From the NCBI GenBank assembly GCA_903893855.1, contig CAITNV010000014.1:1-44700 (forward strand): a stretch of 44,700 bases of DNA, read 5' to 3'. The notes under the pieces were generated by a model, which ran no database searches, had not been told where the DNA came from, and saw only the letters and a list, made by a program, of their open reading frames with translations. The stretch comes from Candidatus Tayloriibacteriota bacterium (GTDB taxonomy: Bacteria; Patescibacteriota; Minisyncoccia; Phycocordibacterales; PALSA-1337). The stretch's first letter is position 1. The number at the start of each line of letters is the position of its first letter. Made by a program: the position numbers and the translations under genes. This document shows, one piece after another, positions 1 through 9,975 of the stretch.

Positions 1-30
1 AGTAATATTATTTATTATTTTATAAAATAT

Positions 31-1020
31 ATGTCAAACCATACAATATTGATTCCATCAAAGCCCAAGGTTATCCGGGAAGAAGGAAATACCGGAGTCT
101 ACGAAATTGACGGTCTTTATCCAGGTTACGGACACACGCTCGGTAACTCTCTTCGACGTATCATCCTCTCATCTATCCCAGGTGCAGCGGTTACACGAGT
201 GAAGATTAAGGGTGTTGAGCATGAATTTTCAACTATGTCTGGCGTTAAAGAAGATGTTATTAACATCATTCTTAACCTTAAGCGACTCCGTGTGAAGATG
301 ACTACAGATGAGCCACAGACTATCATCATCAAGGGTAAGGGAATCATGGATATTACTGCAAAGGATATCGAAGTTCCGGGGCAGGTAGAAGTGTTAAATA
401 GCGATCTACACATCGCTTCTCTTACTGATAAGGCTTCTGATCTTGAGATTGAAGCTACGGTTGAAATGGGTCTTGGTTACGTTCCAAAGGAAATTCTCCA
501 GAAGGATCGAGTTGACATTGGTTCTATCAGCCTCGATGCGACATTTACTCCTATCCGACGTTCTAACTACGAAGTAGAGAATATGCGAGTTGGAGATCGA
601 ACAGATTTCAATCGTCTGCGCATCTCAATCGAGACAGATGGTACCCTTACTCCAACTGAAGCTCTTGAGAACTCTATCATTACTATGATCAATCAGCTTA
701 AGGCTATTGTTGGCTTCAAAGAAGAAGAGGTTGTTGAGGCTAGCGCTACAGGTTCAGATGAATCTGGTGCTTCAGAAGACGAAATGGATGCCGATGGCAA
801 GCCAAAGAAAGAGCTCGATGTAGAGTTCATGAAGACACGAATCGACGCTATTGGACTCTCTCCTCGAACGACTAAGGCTCTTATGGCTGCGAATATTCGC
901 ACCATTGGCGGTCTTGCTCGTAAGAAGGAAGTGGACATCCTTGATATCGACGGTCTTGGATCAAAGGGTGTTCAGGAGATCAAGAAAATCCTTTCAAATT
1001 ACAGCATTACTTTAAAATAG
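31..1020 (+). CDS. rpoA: RNA polymerase subunit alpha
   Basis: Alpha subunit of DNA-dependent RNA polymerase, 329 residues, a normal length. The N-terminal assembly domain (about 1-228) holds the GYGHTLGNSLRRIILSS stretch typical of alpha dimerisation. A Glu/Asp-rich linker (about 230-260) follows, then the C-terminal helix-hairpin-helix domain (about 265-329) that contacts UP elements and activators. It is first in the window and is followed by rplQ, the usual order at the end of the alpha operon. The ATG has no Shine-Dalgarno; the bases ahead of it are AT-rich with a TATAAA close to the start. Anything further upstream lies outside the window. Confidence 0.98.
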   Translation: MSNHTILIPSKPKVIREEGNTGVYEIDGLYPGYGHTLGNSLRRIILSSIPGAAVTRVKIKGVEHEFSTMSGVKEDVINIILNLKRLRVKMTTDEPQTIIIKGKGIMDITAKDIEVPGQVEVLNSDLHIASLTDKASDLEIEATVEMGLGYVPKEILQKDRVDIGSISLDATFTPIRRSNYEVENMRVGDRTDFNRLRISIETDGTLTPTEALENSIITMINQLKAIVGFKEEEVVEASATGSDESGASEDEMDADGKPKKELDVEFMKTRIDAIGLSPRTTKALMAANIRTIGGLARKKEVDILDIDGLGSKGVQEIKKILSNYSITLK

Positions 1021-1049
1021 TTGCAAAATAGCTTAAAATCACGTATACA
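1021..1049 (+). promoter_or_regulatory. Sigma70-type promoter for rplQ
   Basis: TTGCAA (1021-1026), a 17-base spacer and TATACA (1044-1049) lie directly after the rpoA stop. Expected transcription start near 1056, leaving a leader of about 7 bases before the rplQ ATG. Inferred from sequence only. Confidence 0.55.
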
Positions 1050-1063
1050 TAGTACTACTTCAT

Positions 1064-1414
1064 ATGAACCACCACAGCAAAAAAAGAAAATTCGGCCGAA
1101 AGATGAACCAAAGAGATGCTTTGGTGCGTTCTCTTGCACGATCTCTTGTTCTCCATAGCCGTATTACTACGACTACAGCGAAGGCTAAAGAGCTCCGACC
1201 TTTCGTTGAGAAGCTTGTTACAAAGGCTAAGACTGGTACACTTGCAGATCGACGACTCATCATCACTAAGATTGGTGGAGAAGTAGAGGCAGATATGCTC
1301 GTTACGACTATCGCTCCTAAGTACAAGACTCGACCAGGAGGCTATCTACGTATTATTAAGCTTCCGGATCGTTTGTCAGATGCAGCTCCAATGGCTGTAA
1401 TAGAATTTGTATAA
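1064..1414 (+). CDS. rplQ: 50S ribosomal protein L17
   Basis: Large-subunit protein bL17, 116 residues. The N-terminus (HHSKKRKFGRKMNQRDALVR) is the family hallmark, followed by LARSLVLHSRITTTTAKAKELRPFVEKLVT. The C-terminus is the shorter bacterial form. It follows rpoA and precedes rplM-rpsI. Its TAA stop lies inside the -10 hexamer proposed for rplM. Arginine is encoded mostly by CGA, as in the neighbouring ribosomal genes. Confidence 0.97.
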   Translation: MNHHSKKRKFGRKMNQRDALVRSLARSLVLHSRITTTTAKAKELRPFVEKLVTKAKTGTLADRRLIITKIGGEVEADMLVTTIAPKYKTRPGGYLRIIKLPDRLSDAAPMAVIEFV

Positions 1415-1421
1415 TACACAT

Positions 1422-1766
1422 ATGAACTACAAAATAGACGCACAAAATAAAAAGATCGGCCGAGTAGCTAGTGAAGCTGCTAAGTTCCTCATGGGTAAAA
1501 ATCTCACAAGCTATGCTCGAAATGCTGTTCCTGATGCAAAGGTTACTATTTTTAACACTGCAAAGGCTGCTATCGATTCTAAGAAGAAGGATGATAAGAA
1601 ATACGTCACGTTCACTGGCTTCCGAGGTGGTATCAACACTGAGACTCTTGGTGCTCTTATCAATCGAAAGGGTACAAGTGAAGCTTTCGAACGAGCAGTA
1701 TACCGAATGCTCCCATCTAACAGCCTTCGAAGTAAGATGATGAAGAATTTAACAATAACCGAGTAA
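1422..1766 (+). CDS. rplM: 50S ribosomal protein L13
   Basis: Large-subunit protein uL13, 114 residues, somewhat short for the family (about 140). Recognised from the IGRVASEAAKFLMGKNL start, the GFRGGI segment and the AVYRMLPSNSLRSKMMKNL end. An ATG 15 bases further upstream is in frame but would overlap rplQ and adds residues unlike L13. The chosen ATG at 1422 lies exactly 6 bases after a perfect TATAAT (1410-1415), so the message could be leaderless from this start. rpsI follows after 3 bases. Confidence 0.95.
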   Translation: MNYKIDAQNKKIGRVASEAAKFLMGKNLTSYARNAVPDAKVTIFNTAKAAIDSKKKDDKKYVTFTGFRGGINTETLGALINRKGTSEAFERAVYRMLPSNSLRSKMMKNLTITE

Positions 1767-1769
1767 TAT

Positions 1770-2177
1770 ATGGAACAGAATCACACAGAACGATACATAG
1801 AGACTGTAGGACGCAGAAAAACTGCTACTGCTCGAGTTCGTATTAGCCCATCTACGAAGAACTCCTTCACTTTTAATGATAAAGCCCTTGAAGTGTATTT
1901 CCCAACAAAGGATTTGCAGTCAATTGCTACTGAAGCGATCACTACGTCAAAGGTTCCTGCGAAGTTCACGGTTACAGCAGTGGTAAAGGGTGGAGGTATA
2001 CACGGTCAGGCTGAAGCAGTTCGACACGGTATTTCTCGAGCACTTAATGAATACGATGTAGAACTCCGAGGTGTCCTTAAGAAGGCCGGTTTCTTGAAGC
2101 GAGATCCACGAGCGAAGGAACGAAGAAAGTTCGGTTTGAAGAAGGCTCGAAAGGCTCCACAGTGGTCAAAGCGATAG
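1770..2177 (+). CDS. rpsI: 30S ribosomal protein S9
   Basis: Small-subunit protein uS9, 135 residues. The N-terminal [17 protein letters not shown] motif and the basic C-terminal tail ending KAPQWSKR are diagnostic; the tail reaches the decoding centre. The rplM-rpsI pair is a standard bacterial operon. No Shine-Dalgarno is visible and the start lies 3 bases from the rplM stop, so translation probably depends on coupling. Ten of its fourteen arginines use CGA. A Rho-independent terminator follows. Confidence 0.97.
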   Translation: MEQNHTERYIETVGRRKTATARVRISPSTKNSFTFNDKALEVYFPTKDLQSIATEAITTSKVPAKFTVTAVVKGGGIHGQAEAVRHGISRALNEYDVELRGVLKKAGFLKRDPRAKERRKFGLKKARKAPQWSKR

Positions 2178-2197
2178 TCTCCATGTTCGCGACAAAG

Positions 2198-2220
2198 CAC
2201 CCGAGAGGGTGTTTTTGTTT
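2198..2220 (+). terminator. Intrinsic terminator of the rpoA-rpsI operon
   Basis: CACCC-GAGA-GGGTG stem-loop (2198-2211) followed by a TTTTTGTTT tract, 20 bases after the rpsI stop. Confidence 0.85.
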
Positions 2221-2225
2221 GTCTT

Positions 2226-2345
2226 ATTAAATGAAACCTGTATTTCGTTTCTTCGGACACGGATATTTTTCTGGTGAAAAATTCCTAGTGCTCGCTCCGT
2301 CGAGCGAGCAATGTCCTCATTAACGAAATACAGGTTTTATTTAAT
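2226..2345. repeat. Large inverted repeat with nested hairpins
   Basis: A 24-base arm (2226-2249) is matched by its reverse complement at 2322-2345 with one G/T wobble and no gaps. Inside it, GGACA (2255-2259) pairs with TGTCC (2312-2316), and TGCTCGCTC (2289-2297) pairs with GAGCGAGCA (2302-2310) around a CGTC loop. The whole segment can fold into one long cruciform or stem. It lies between the rpsI terminator and the grpE promoter and has no open reading frame of note. It could be a miniature inverted-repeat element or a structured RNA; no second copy was seen in the window. Confidence 0.7.
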
Positions 2346-2384
2346 TAATCGTACAAAAGACTTCAATATGTTTTAATTCTAATT

Positions 2385-2413
2385 TTGCAAAAATCTTCCC
2401 TTAACAGTATACT
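2385..2413 (+). promoter_or_regulatory. Promoter of grpE
   Basis: TTGCAA (2385-2390), a 17-base spacer and TATACT (2408-2413). The grpE ATG begins 10 bases past the -10, so the leader would be about 3 bases. No CIRCE-type heat-shock operator is visible. Confidence 0.65.
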
Positions 2414-2422
2414 GTATCCACT

Positions 2423-3058
2423 ATGGATGATGAAGCAAAAGATACAAAAAAAGTGCCTGATTCAGGAGATATTTCCTACGACACTACGGATGCCGAGGTT
2501 AATTCTTCATCTCGTGGCGCTGCAGATACTGACAACCTCGACGATAGCGTAGTGGCTGAGGAAGTAACTGCTGCTACGGTAAAGAAGCTCCGTGGTGAGC
2601 TTAAAAAAGCCATTGCTGAGAAGCAGGAATATTTGACCCTATGGCAGAAGGACAAAGCTGAATTCGTCAACGCTCGCAAGCGTGATAATGAATCTCAGAA
2701 AGAAATCATTCGCTATTCTAATGAAGCACTCATTACTGAGCTTTTGCCGGTGCTTGATAGCTTTGGTATGGCTTTTGGTAATAAGGAGGCTTGGGAGAAG
2801 GTAGACAAGAACTGGCGTATTGGTGTGGAATACATTGCCAATCAATTAAAGAAGGTTCTTGAAGACAATGGTGTCGTTGAGATTAACCCCGTAGGCCTTC
2901 CATTTGACCCTATGCGCGACGAAGCTGTGGAATTCGAGTCAGTGACCGATGAAAAGCAAAATAACTGTATTACTACAGTTATTTCGAAAGGCTATTCGTA
3001 TAATTCTAAGACTCTAAAGGCTCCGAAAGTTAAAGTGGGGGAGTTTAAGAAGGCTTAA
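2423..3058 (+). CDS. grpE: Nucleotide exchange factor GrpE
   Basis: Cytosolic co-chaperone that releases ADP from DnaK, 211 residues. An acidic, low-complexity N-terminus (1-50) precedes a long helical segment (about 55-110, with LRGELKKAIAEKQEYLTLWQKDKAEFVNARKR) and the C-terminal beta domain ending in the ISKGYSYNSKTLKAPKVKV signature. dnaK lies 1.8 kb downstream and dnaJ 7 kb away, so the chaperone set is close but not one operon. The start has no Shine-Dalgarno and lies next to its own promoter. Confidence 0.95.
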   Translation: MDDEAKDTKKVPDSGDISYDTTDAEVNSSSRGAADTDNLDDSVVAEEVTAATVKKLRGELKKAIAEKQEYLTLWQKDKAEFVNARKRDNESQKEIIRYSNEALITELLPVLDSFGMAFGNKEAWEKVDKNWRIGVEYIANQLKKVLEDNGVVEINPVGLPFDPMRDEAVEFESVTDEKQNNCITTVISKGYSYNSKTLKAPKVKVGEFKKA

Positions 3059-3073
3059 GTTATTTTTTGTTAA

Positions 3074-3427
3074 CTATTTCGCCATATTCTCGAGCTCTTT
3101 CTTGATGTCTTTCCAGTGAGACTTAAGTCGCTTAACTGTGTCAGCGAGCTCCTTCTGATCGATGTTTTTCATAGCGGCGTACTTGGTCGAGATTTTGTCG
3201 ATTGTAGTATCGTATGCTTCTTGGCTTACATCTTTCATATTCTCCATCTCATCCATGATCTCGGCCTTCAAACGAAGAGCCCAGCTCTTAAGGTTGCGAC
3301 GATTGACAGCTGCTTCTGGTGAACCGTAGAGGAAATATGCTCCAGCGGCTGCTGCTGCAAGTGCTGCAATTCCGCCGACTACTTTAGCTGTTGTGTGTGA
3401 TGCTTCTGGTTTTTGTGTTTTTTTCAT
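3074..3427 (-). CDS. Small membrane-anchored protein, YtxH-like
   Basis: 117 residues, function unknown. After a short basic Thr/Lys N-terminus there is one Ala/Gly-rich membrane segment (about 17-36) with TAKVVGGIAALAAAAAGAYFLYGS, then a charged, helical tail (about 40-117) likely to form a coiled coil. This layout resembles YtxH-type gas-vesicle-like proteins, where the family role is also vague. Convergent with grpE; the stops are 15 bases apart. A second single-pass protein on the same strand lies just upstream. Confidence 0.7.
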   Translation of the reverse strand: MKKTQKPEASHTTAKVVGGIAALAAAAAGAYFLYGSPEAAVNRRNLKSWALRLKAEIMDEMENMKDVSQEAYDTTIDKISTKYAAMKNIDQKELADTVKRLKSHWKDIKKELENMAK

Positions 3428-3521
3428 GAATTTTTTAATTAATTTTTATTAAATATTTAACGCCATAGTGTACGATATATATGCCGTACAAAACTGCACG
3501 CAATTACGTTGCGAAATGCTT

Positions 3522-3797
3522 CTATTTTTTTCTCTTTGAAGCAAACCAACCAAAGAGATTAAAGATAGATCGTAACGTTGCCCCGCTACTTTTCAAGTCT
3601 TCGCGGAGCTCATGACGCATTTCTTTTATGTCTCCGGCAATCTCGGCGCTTTCTTCGCGCACGAGAGTTGATATAGCCTTGATATCAGAGAGGATGACAG
3701 CAATGTATGCAAGGATAACGATGATTACGAGAGCTATAATAACTAAAGCAATCGTTGTAATAAAGAAAAAAATGTCGGCGTGTATAAGTGTTTCCAT
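3522..3797 (-). CDS. Small single-pass membrane protein
   Basis: 91 residues, no family recognised. One long hydrophobic helix (about 9-38) is followed by an amphipathic charged region (about 40-75) and a basic end with RSIFNLFGWFASKRKK, which could form a second membrane-associated helix. Probably an inner-membrane protein with a cytosolic coiled tail. The start is well supported: the ATG lies 6 bases after a perfect extended -10 on the minus strand. Confidence 0.7.
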   Translation of the reverse strand: METLIHADIFFFITTIALVIIALVIIVILAYIAVILSDIKAISTLVREESAEIAGDIKEMRHELREDLKSSGATLRSIFNLFGWFASKRKK

Positions 3798-3803
3798 GGG
3801 ATA

Positions 3804-3812
3804 ATTATAGCA
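3804..3812 (-). promoter_or_regulatory. Extended -10 promoter, leaderless start
   Basis: Read on the minus strand: TGC-TATAAT, then TATCCC, then the ATG at 3797. The distance puts the transcription start on the A of the ATG. Confidence 0.65.
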
Positions 3813-3869
3813 TATTGATCGTAACGGTAAATATGGCTAAGTTGCGATATGTTGTTTTGTGAACAAATT

Positions 3870-3878
3870 TGATATGAT
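3870..3878 (+). promoter_or_regulatory. Extended -10 promoter, leaderless start
   Basis: TGA-TATGAT, then six bases (GAGAAA), then the ATG at 3885. A poor -35 (TTGTTT at 3852) lies 15 bases upstream. Confidence 0.6.
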
Positions 3879-3884
3879 GAGAAA

Positions 3885-4343
3885 ATGTTAGATAAAATAC
3901 TCACAAATAGTAACGGTGTTCCAGAGAATGTCCCCATCCATATGGATGTTTACAGGAATCCAAATCCGGAACAGCAGATATTAAATGAGCTATACCATGT
4001 TATACAGGATTGCTATTCTTACGTAATGGCTGAAGGGCCAAATGAATGGGTTGGTTACAATTCTGGACTAGGATTTAATGTTCCAACGGATGTTCTAAGT
4101 TTTTATGAACCGTCGCTTCAAAGAATACTCTCACTATTAAATATTGAACTGTCCGATAAAAAGATTTCTATAAATGAAGCAAGTGTAAAGCTAGCGGCTT
4201 GCATTAAGGCATTAGGGGAGTTCGACTTGCAAAAGGACATTATTGCGAGTGAAAGAGATAATTTTACCGACAGTAGAGCTCAGGAATATATCGATAATGT
4301 TAAAGATGCCCTGCAAAAAGCTCTGGTAAGGATTTCTCAATAA
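3885..4343 (+). CDS. Hypothetical protein, 152 residues
   Basis: No family recognised. The protein is soluble and mixed in charge, with no signal peptide or membrane helix. It reads as mostly helical, with a Trp/Tyr/Gly patch (GPNEWVGYNSGLGF, about 46-59) in the first half and Lys/Asp-rich helices afterwards. The start is supported by an extended -10 exactly 6 bases upstream. Divergent from the small membrane gene at 3522-3797, with 87 bases holding both promoters. Confidence 0.65.
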   Translation: MLDKILTNSNGVPENVPIHMDVYRNPNPEQQILNELYHVIQDCYSYVMAEGPNEWVGYNSGLGFNVPTDVLSFYEPSLQRILSLLNIELSDKKISINEASVKLAACIKALGEFDLQKDIIASERDNFTDSRAQEYIDNVKDALQKALVRISQ

Positions 4344-4432
4344 ATATTGATTTCAGATCCAAAATGTAATATAATAGGCTCGCAATTGTATATAGTATAT
4401 ACGCTAATTTCTGCGGTATTTTTAATATAAAA

Positions 4433-4789
4433 ATGATCGTCGCTTCAAATTACAAAGGAATACACGAGAAAGTTCTCCGAGCACGCAATGGACAATTGGT
4501 GCGAGTGTGTTTCTCTGTGGCTGAATATAACGGCGAAATGCGAGGACAAATTATATCGGTTACTCCTATTCTCGAGCTTGCAGGTGATGCAGAGCTTGCT
4601 ACATCGACATATCGACCTACATATTCACAACCTAAAGCACATTATTCGCCGGCTATTATTTGTCTACCTTGTGTCGTCGCCACTAGCGCTGCTTCAGTAA
4701 CGCCAATTCTTGGTGTTGTACAACCGTCTCCGTACTATTCGCTCGACTTCTTCATGAGTCAGCCTACTCGTGCGCCTTCTCGCGTGTAA
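4433..4789 (+). CDS. Hypothetical protein, 118 residues
   Basis: No family recognised. The first half (about 1-55) looks like a small beta domain: GIHEKVLRARNGQLVRVCFSV, then RGQIISVTPILEL. The second half is a Pro/Tyr/Ser-rich, probably disordered tail with YRPTYSQPKAHYSP and two cysteines (residues 77 and 80, spaced Cys-x2-Cys). There is no clear signal peptide. It stands alone between an unknown gene and dnaK. Codon use matches its neighbours, so I take it as real despite the missing homology. Confidence 0.6.
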   Translation: MIVASNYKGIHEKVLRARNGQLVRVCFSVAEYNGEMRGQIISVTPILELAGDAELATSTYRPTYSQPKAHYSPAIICLPCVVATSAASVTPILGVVQPSPYYSLDFFMSQPTRAPSRV

Positions 4790-4906
4790 TGTTTTAGCCT
4801 ATCCATAGGCTATATACTGTAACTTTATTATTATTTGATTTTTTCTTTTAGGTTTCTCTATTAGCAGTTTGTTAACATAGCATTAGTAGTAAATTAAAAT
4901 AAAATT

Positions 4907-6841
4907 ATGTCTAAAATAATTGGAATTGACCTCGGAACAACCAACTCCGCAGTGGCAGTGATGGAAGCTGGAGAACCAAAGATTCTTGAGAATGCAGAAG
5001 GTGCGCGAACTACTCCTTCTATAGTGGCTCTGTCGAAGACCGGAGACCGACTCGTTGGCCTTCTCGCGAAGCGTCAGGGTGTGACCAATCCCAAGAACAC
5101 CATTTACCAGATCAAGCGTTTCATCGGACATAATTTCGATGATCCAGCAGTGCAGAAGGATCGCGCTTCAGTGCCTTTCGAGATGCAGAAGTCTGCTTCA
5201 GGAGGAATTGAAGTGAAGATGTCAGACAAATGGTATCGACCAGAGGAGATATCAGCCATGATTCTTACTAAGCTTAAGAACGATGCAGAGACTCGCCTTG
5301 GCGAGAAAGTAACTGAAGCAGTTATTACTGTTCCTGCATACTTCAACGACTCTCAGCGACAGGCTACTAAGGATGCGGGTAAGATCGCAGGGCTCGATGT
5401 GAAGCGTATTATTAATGAGCCTACAGCTGCCGCTCTTGCGTACGGCTTCAACAAGAAGAAAGATGAAAAGATCGTAGTCTTCGACTTCGGTGGAGGTACA
5501 TTTGATATTTCCGTTCTCGAAGTAGGTGATAGCGTTATCGAAGTGAAGTCAACCGACGGAGATGCCCATCTCGGAGGTAAGGATATTGATCAGAAGATCA
5601 TTAACTGGCTTGCGGATGAATTCAAGAAGACTTCAGGTATCGATGTACGAAGCGATGCTCTTGCTCTTCAGCGTCTTGATGAAGCTGCTGAGAAGGCGAA
5701 GATCGAGCTCTCTACAGCTGTGCAGTCAGAAGTGAATATTCCGTTTATCACAAGCGGTGCTTCAGGTCCTCAACACCTTCTTATCACCATGACTCGAGCG
5801 AAGCTTGAGGAATTGACTCAGGAGTTCATTACACGCGCAATGGAGATCACTAAGCGCGCAATGGACGCTTCTCCATTTAAGAAGGATCAGATCAATGAAG
5901 TCCTGCTTGTTGGTGGACAGACTCGTATGCCAGCAATGCAGAAAGCTGTGAAGGATTTCTTCGGTAAGGATCCAAACATGGGTGTGAATCCTGACGAAGT
6001 GGTTGCGGTAGGCGCGGCAATTCAGGGAGGAATTCTTGGTGGTGACGTTCATGACGTGCTCCTCCTCGATGTTATTCCTTTGTCACTCGGTATTGAGACT
6101 ATGGGTAGCGTCGCTACAAAACTCATCGAGAAGAATACCACCATTCCAACATCTCGTTCACAGGTATTCTCAACTGCAGCCGACAACCAGACTGATGTGA
6201 CCATTCACGTCGTTCAGGGTGAGCGTGCTATGGCAGCGGATAATAAGTCACTCGGACAGTTTAATCTCGGTGGTATTGCTCCAGCACAGCGAGGAACTCC
6301 ACAGATTGAAGTGACCTTCGATGTAGATGCCAATGGTATCCTCAATGTCTCAGCGAAGGACAAGGCTACCGGCAAGTCAAACAGCATTAAGATCACAGCT
6401 TCTTCAGGCTTGAGCAAAGAAGAAGTAGAGAAAATGAAAGCCGATGCGGCAAAGAATGAAGCCGACGATGCCAAAAAGCGAGAGATTGCCGAAGCTCGTA
6501 ACCTTGCAGAGCAGCTTATCTACACCAGCGAAAAGGCAGTGAAGGATGCTGGAGATAAAGTGCCTGCAGATCTTAAGAAGGCTATTGAGGATAAAGTCGC
6601 AGCACTAAAGACCGCGAAGGGCGAACAAGGTTCAACTGCTCCAGTCGATCTCGCAGCTATCAAGTCTGCAACCGAAGCTCTCTCAACTGAGATTCAGAAG
6701 ATCGGTCAGTATGTGAACCAGCAAGCTCCTACAGGCGATCAGGCAGGCCAAGGTGCAGGCGCACAAGGACAGCAAGGTGCCGATGCTTCAAAAGGCCCAG
6801 AAGCTGATGTGAAGGATGCGGAGTTTAAGGAGAAGAAATAG
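4907..6841 (+). CDS. dnaK: Chaperone DnaK (Hsp70)
   Basis: ATP-dependent chaperone, 644 residues, full length. The nucleotide-binding domain starts with [19 protein letters not shown] and contains [27 protein letters not shown] and [14 protein letters not shown]. The linker [16 protein letters not shown] leads to the substrate-binding domain and helical lid. The tail is Gly/Gln/Ala-rich and ends [10 protein letters not shown], the usual charged C-terminal cap. Neither grpE nor dnaJ is adjacent. The leader of about 115 bases is AT-rich with no CIRCE element, so HrcA control is not evident. Confidence 0.98.
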   Translation: MSKIIGIDLGTTNSAVAVMEAGEPKILENAEGARTTPSIVALSKTGDRLVGLLAKRQGVTNPKNTIYQIKRFIGHNFDDPAVQKDRASVPFEMQKSASGGIEVKMSDKWYRPEEISAMILTKLKNDAETRLGEKVTEAVITVPAYFNDSQRQATKDAGKIAGLDVKRIINEPTAAALAYGFNKKKDEKIVVFDFGGGTFDISVLEVGDSVIEVKSTDGDAHLGGKDIDQKIINWLADEFKKTSGIDVRSDALALQRLDEAAEKAKIELSTAVQSEVNIPFITSGASGPQHLLITMTRAKLEELTQEFITRAMEITKRAMDASPFKKDQINEVLLVGGQTRMPAMQKAVKDFFGKDPNMGVNPDEVVAVGAAIQGGILGGDVHDVLLLDVIPLSLGIETMGSVATKLIEKNTTIPTSRSQVFSTAADNQTDVTIHVVQGERAMAADNKSLGQFNLGGIAPAQRGTPQIEVTFDVDANGILNVSAKDKATGKSNSIKITASSGLSKEEVEKMKADAAKNEADDAKKREIAEARNLAEQLIYTSEKAVKDAGDKVPADLKKAIEDKVAALKTAKGEQGSTAPVDLAAIKSATEALSTEIQKIGQYVNQQAPTGDQAGQGAGAQGQQGADASKGPEADVKDAEFKEKK

Positions 6842-6868
6842 TATTGCTTAGCTCGTATATAGTAATAC

Positions 6869-6902
6869 AAAACAAAAACAGCCCAACGGCTGTTTTTGTT
6901 TT
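6869..6902. terminator. Bidirectional terminator between dnaK and gpmI
   Basis: Perfect 15-base arms (6869-6883 and 6888-6902) around a CAAC loop. The A-rich and T-rich outer arms give a U-tract on both strands, so it can serve both convergent genes. Confidence 0.9.
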
Positions 6903-6950
6903 AGCTATATGATTACCTTAAGCTCGAGTAAAGCTCGAAATTTATCTAGA

Positions 6951-8507
6951 TTATTTCGCAACAACAAGCGGCTTACCTGTCATTTTCTTTGGAATTTTAA
7001 TACCCATAAGACTGAGTATCGTCGGTGCCACATCTGAAAGTCCACCATTATTTAAACTAATCTGAACCGGCTGACCTGAAGCATCTTTTGTGACACCAGT
7101 CAGAATACAGGGCACAACATTAGTCGTATGTGCAGTGTGTTTGTCACCTGTAACTGGATCTACATTTACCTCTGCATTACCGTGATCGGCAATGATGATG
7201 GCTTGACCACCAGCAGCATCGAGCGCTGTGATAACTCGCTTAAGCTCGCGATCGACTGTCTCGACCGCAGTGATAATTGCAGGAACATTTGCAGTGTGTC
7301 CCACCATGTCAGGATTGGCGAAGTTTACAAAGATGAATTCCGTGCCGGCTTTTATCTCTTCAATCGTCTTATCAGCAATGGCTTCAGCTCGCATCTCAGG
7401 CGCTTCATCGTGCGTCTTAACGTCCTTTCGACTCTCAAGCATAATGTGCTTCTCTCCAGTGTGTGGCTCGCGTCGTCCTCCATTTAAGAAATACGTTGCG
7501 TGGGGGAATTTCTCCGTCTCGGCAATGTGAGCTTGTGTGTGGCCCGCTTCAGAGACCTCTTTGGCAAGAGTCGTCTCAATAGTGATCGGTGGAAAGGCAA
7601 TGGGAAAGCCGTACTCCTTGCCGAACTCAGTCATTGCCGCTATATGCACATTCTTCACATCATTTTCTTCGAGCCATTTTTTAATTCGAGTAGATAGTTG
7701 GCGTACGCGATCGCTACGGAAATTAAATATAAATACAGCGTCGTTAGTCTTAAGCGGTGCGCCATGACCGTGAGCTCCCTTAATGACAACCGGCTCGAGA
7801 AGCTCGTCCTTCGCTCCTTCGGTGTACACCTTTGCAAGATAGTCAGATGCGCCAAGCTCAGTCGAGGGTCCACTAGCTTTAAACATAGCATCCTCAGCTC
7901 GTTTTATCCGATCCCAGTTATTGTCGCGATCCATGGCATAGTAGCGGCCTCCCAACGAAGCGATAAAGGTATCTCCACCAATGCGTGCTATTTCGGCTTC
8001 GAGTTTTTTAATATGTCCGAGGCCAGTATTAGGTCCAGTATCTCGTCCGTCGGTCAAAGCGTGGATCGCAATGCACTTCACACCAGCCTTTTTCGCGGCT
8101 GCGAGTAGAGCGTGCAAATGCATTTCATGACTGTGCACTCCACCATCAGAGACAAGGCCAATCACATGCAGGGTTGAATCGTGTTTATGAACATGATCAA
8201 AAATCGACACAATAGCAGGGATATTTGAGAATTCACCTGCCCGAGCGGCTTTGTCGATACGCACAAGGTCGGTGTCGAGAACCACACCGGCTCCGATAGT
8301 GGTATGACCCACTTCGCTATTGCCAATTTGGCCCTCTGGTAGGCCCACAGCGAGGCCTGAAGCCTCAAGTAGGGAATGTGGACAGCTCTTCCATAAAGAG
8401 TCGAAGAAGGGCTTCTTGGCAGCTGCTACGGCATTGTCTTTAGCATCTTCTCGGTGGCCCCAGCCATCAAGAACGATGAGTGCGACGGTATGAGATGATT
8501 TTGACAT
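6951..8507 (-). CDS. gpmI: 2,3-bisphosphoglycerate-independent phosphoglycerate mutase
   Basis: Interconverts 3- and 2-phosphoglycerate, 518 residues. It belongs to the alkaline-phosphatase-like superfamily and needs two metal ions. LIVLDGWG (Asp14) binds metal and GNSEVGH carries the nucleophile Ser64. The phosphotransferase insert has HALTDGRDTGPNTG and GGRYYAMDRDNNWDR. Late metal ligands are in NPDMVGHT and IIADHGNAE. It follows eno on the same strand with 56 bases between, so the two consecutive steps of lower glycolysis are probably co-transcribed. Confidence 0.97.
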   Translation of the reverse strand: MSKSSHTVALIVLDGWGHREDAKDNAVAAAKKPFFDSLWKSCPHSLLEASGLAVGLPEGQIGNSEVGHTTIGAGVVLDTDLVRIDKAARAGEFSNIPAIVSIFDHVHKHDSTLHVIGLVSDGGVHSHEMHLHALLAAAKKAGVKCIAIHALTDGRDTGPNTGLGHIKKLEAEIARIGGDTFIASLGGRYYAMDRDNNWDRIKRAEDAMFKASGPSTELGASDYLAKVYTEGAKDELLEPVVIKGAHGHGAPLKTNDAVFIFNFRSDRVRQLSTRIKKWLEENDVKNVHIAAMTEFGKEYGFPIAFPPITIETTLAKEVSEAGHTQAHIAETEKFPHATYFLNGGRREPHTGEKHIMLESRKDVKTHDEAPEMRAEAIADKTIEEIKAGTEFIFVNFANPDMVGHTANVPAIITAVETVDRELKRVITALDAAGGQAIIIADHGNAEVNVDPVTGDKHTAHTTNVVPCILTGVTKDASGQPVQISLNNGGLSDVAPTILSLMGIKIPKKMTGKPLVVAK

Positions 8508-8563
8508 ATTTATTTTATTTATTTGTTTTTTACTGTATTACGAATTTCTTTACGCACCCTCGG

Positions 8564-9921
<1,358 letters not shown>

Positions 9922-9929
9922 ATACATTC

Positions 9930-9958
9930 TTGACGAGAAAGAAAATTCGGCATAAAAT
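9930..9958 (+). promoter_or_regulatory. Promoter of dnaJ
   Basis: TTGACG (9930-9935), a 17-base spacer and TAAAAT (9953-9958). Expected start near 9965, giving a leader of about 10 bases. Confidence 0.65.
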
Positions 9959-9975
9959 AGCACGCATAATTAACT

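Noticed and set aside
4796-4811. AGCCTAT/ATAGGCT hairpin after the 118-residue gene
   Set aside because: The stem is short, with a two- to four-base loop and no T-run, so I do not call it a terminator.
4790-4906. Possible CIRCE heat-shock operator before dnaK
   Set aside because: TTAGCA and AGCATTAG occur but do not form the TTAGCACTC-N9-GAGTGCTAA inverted repeat.
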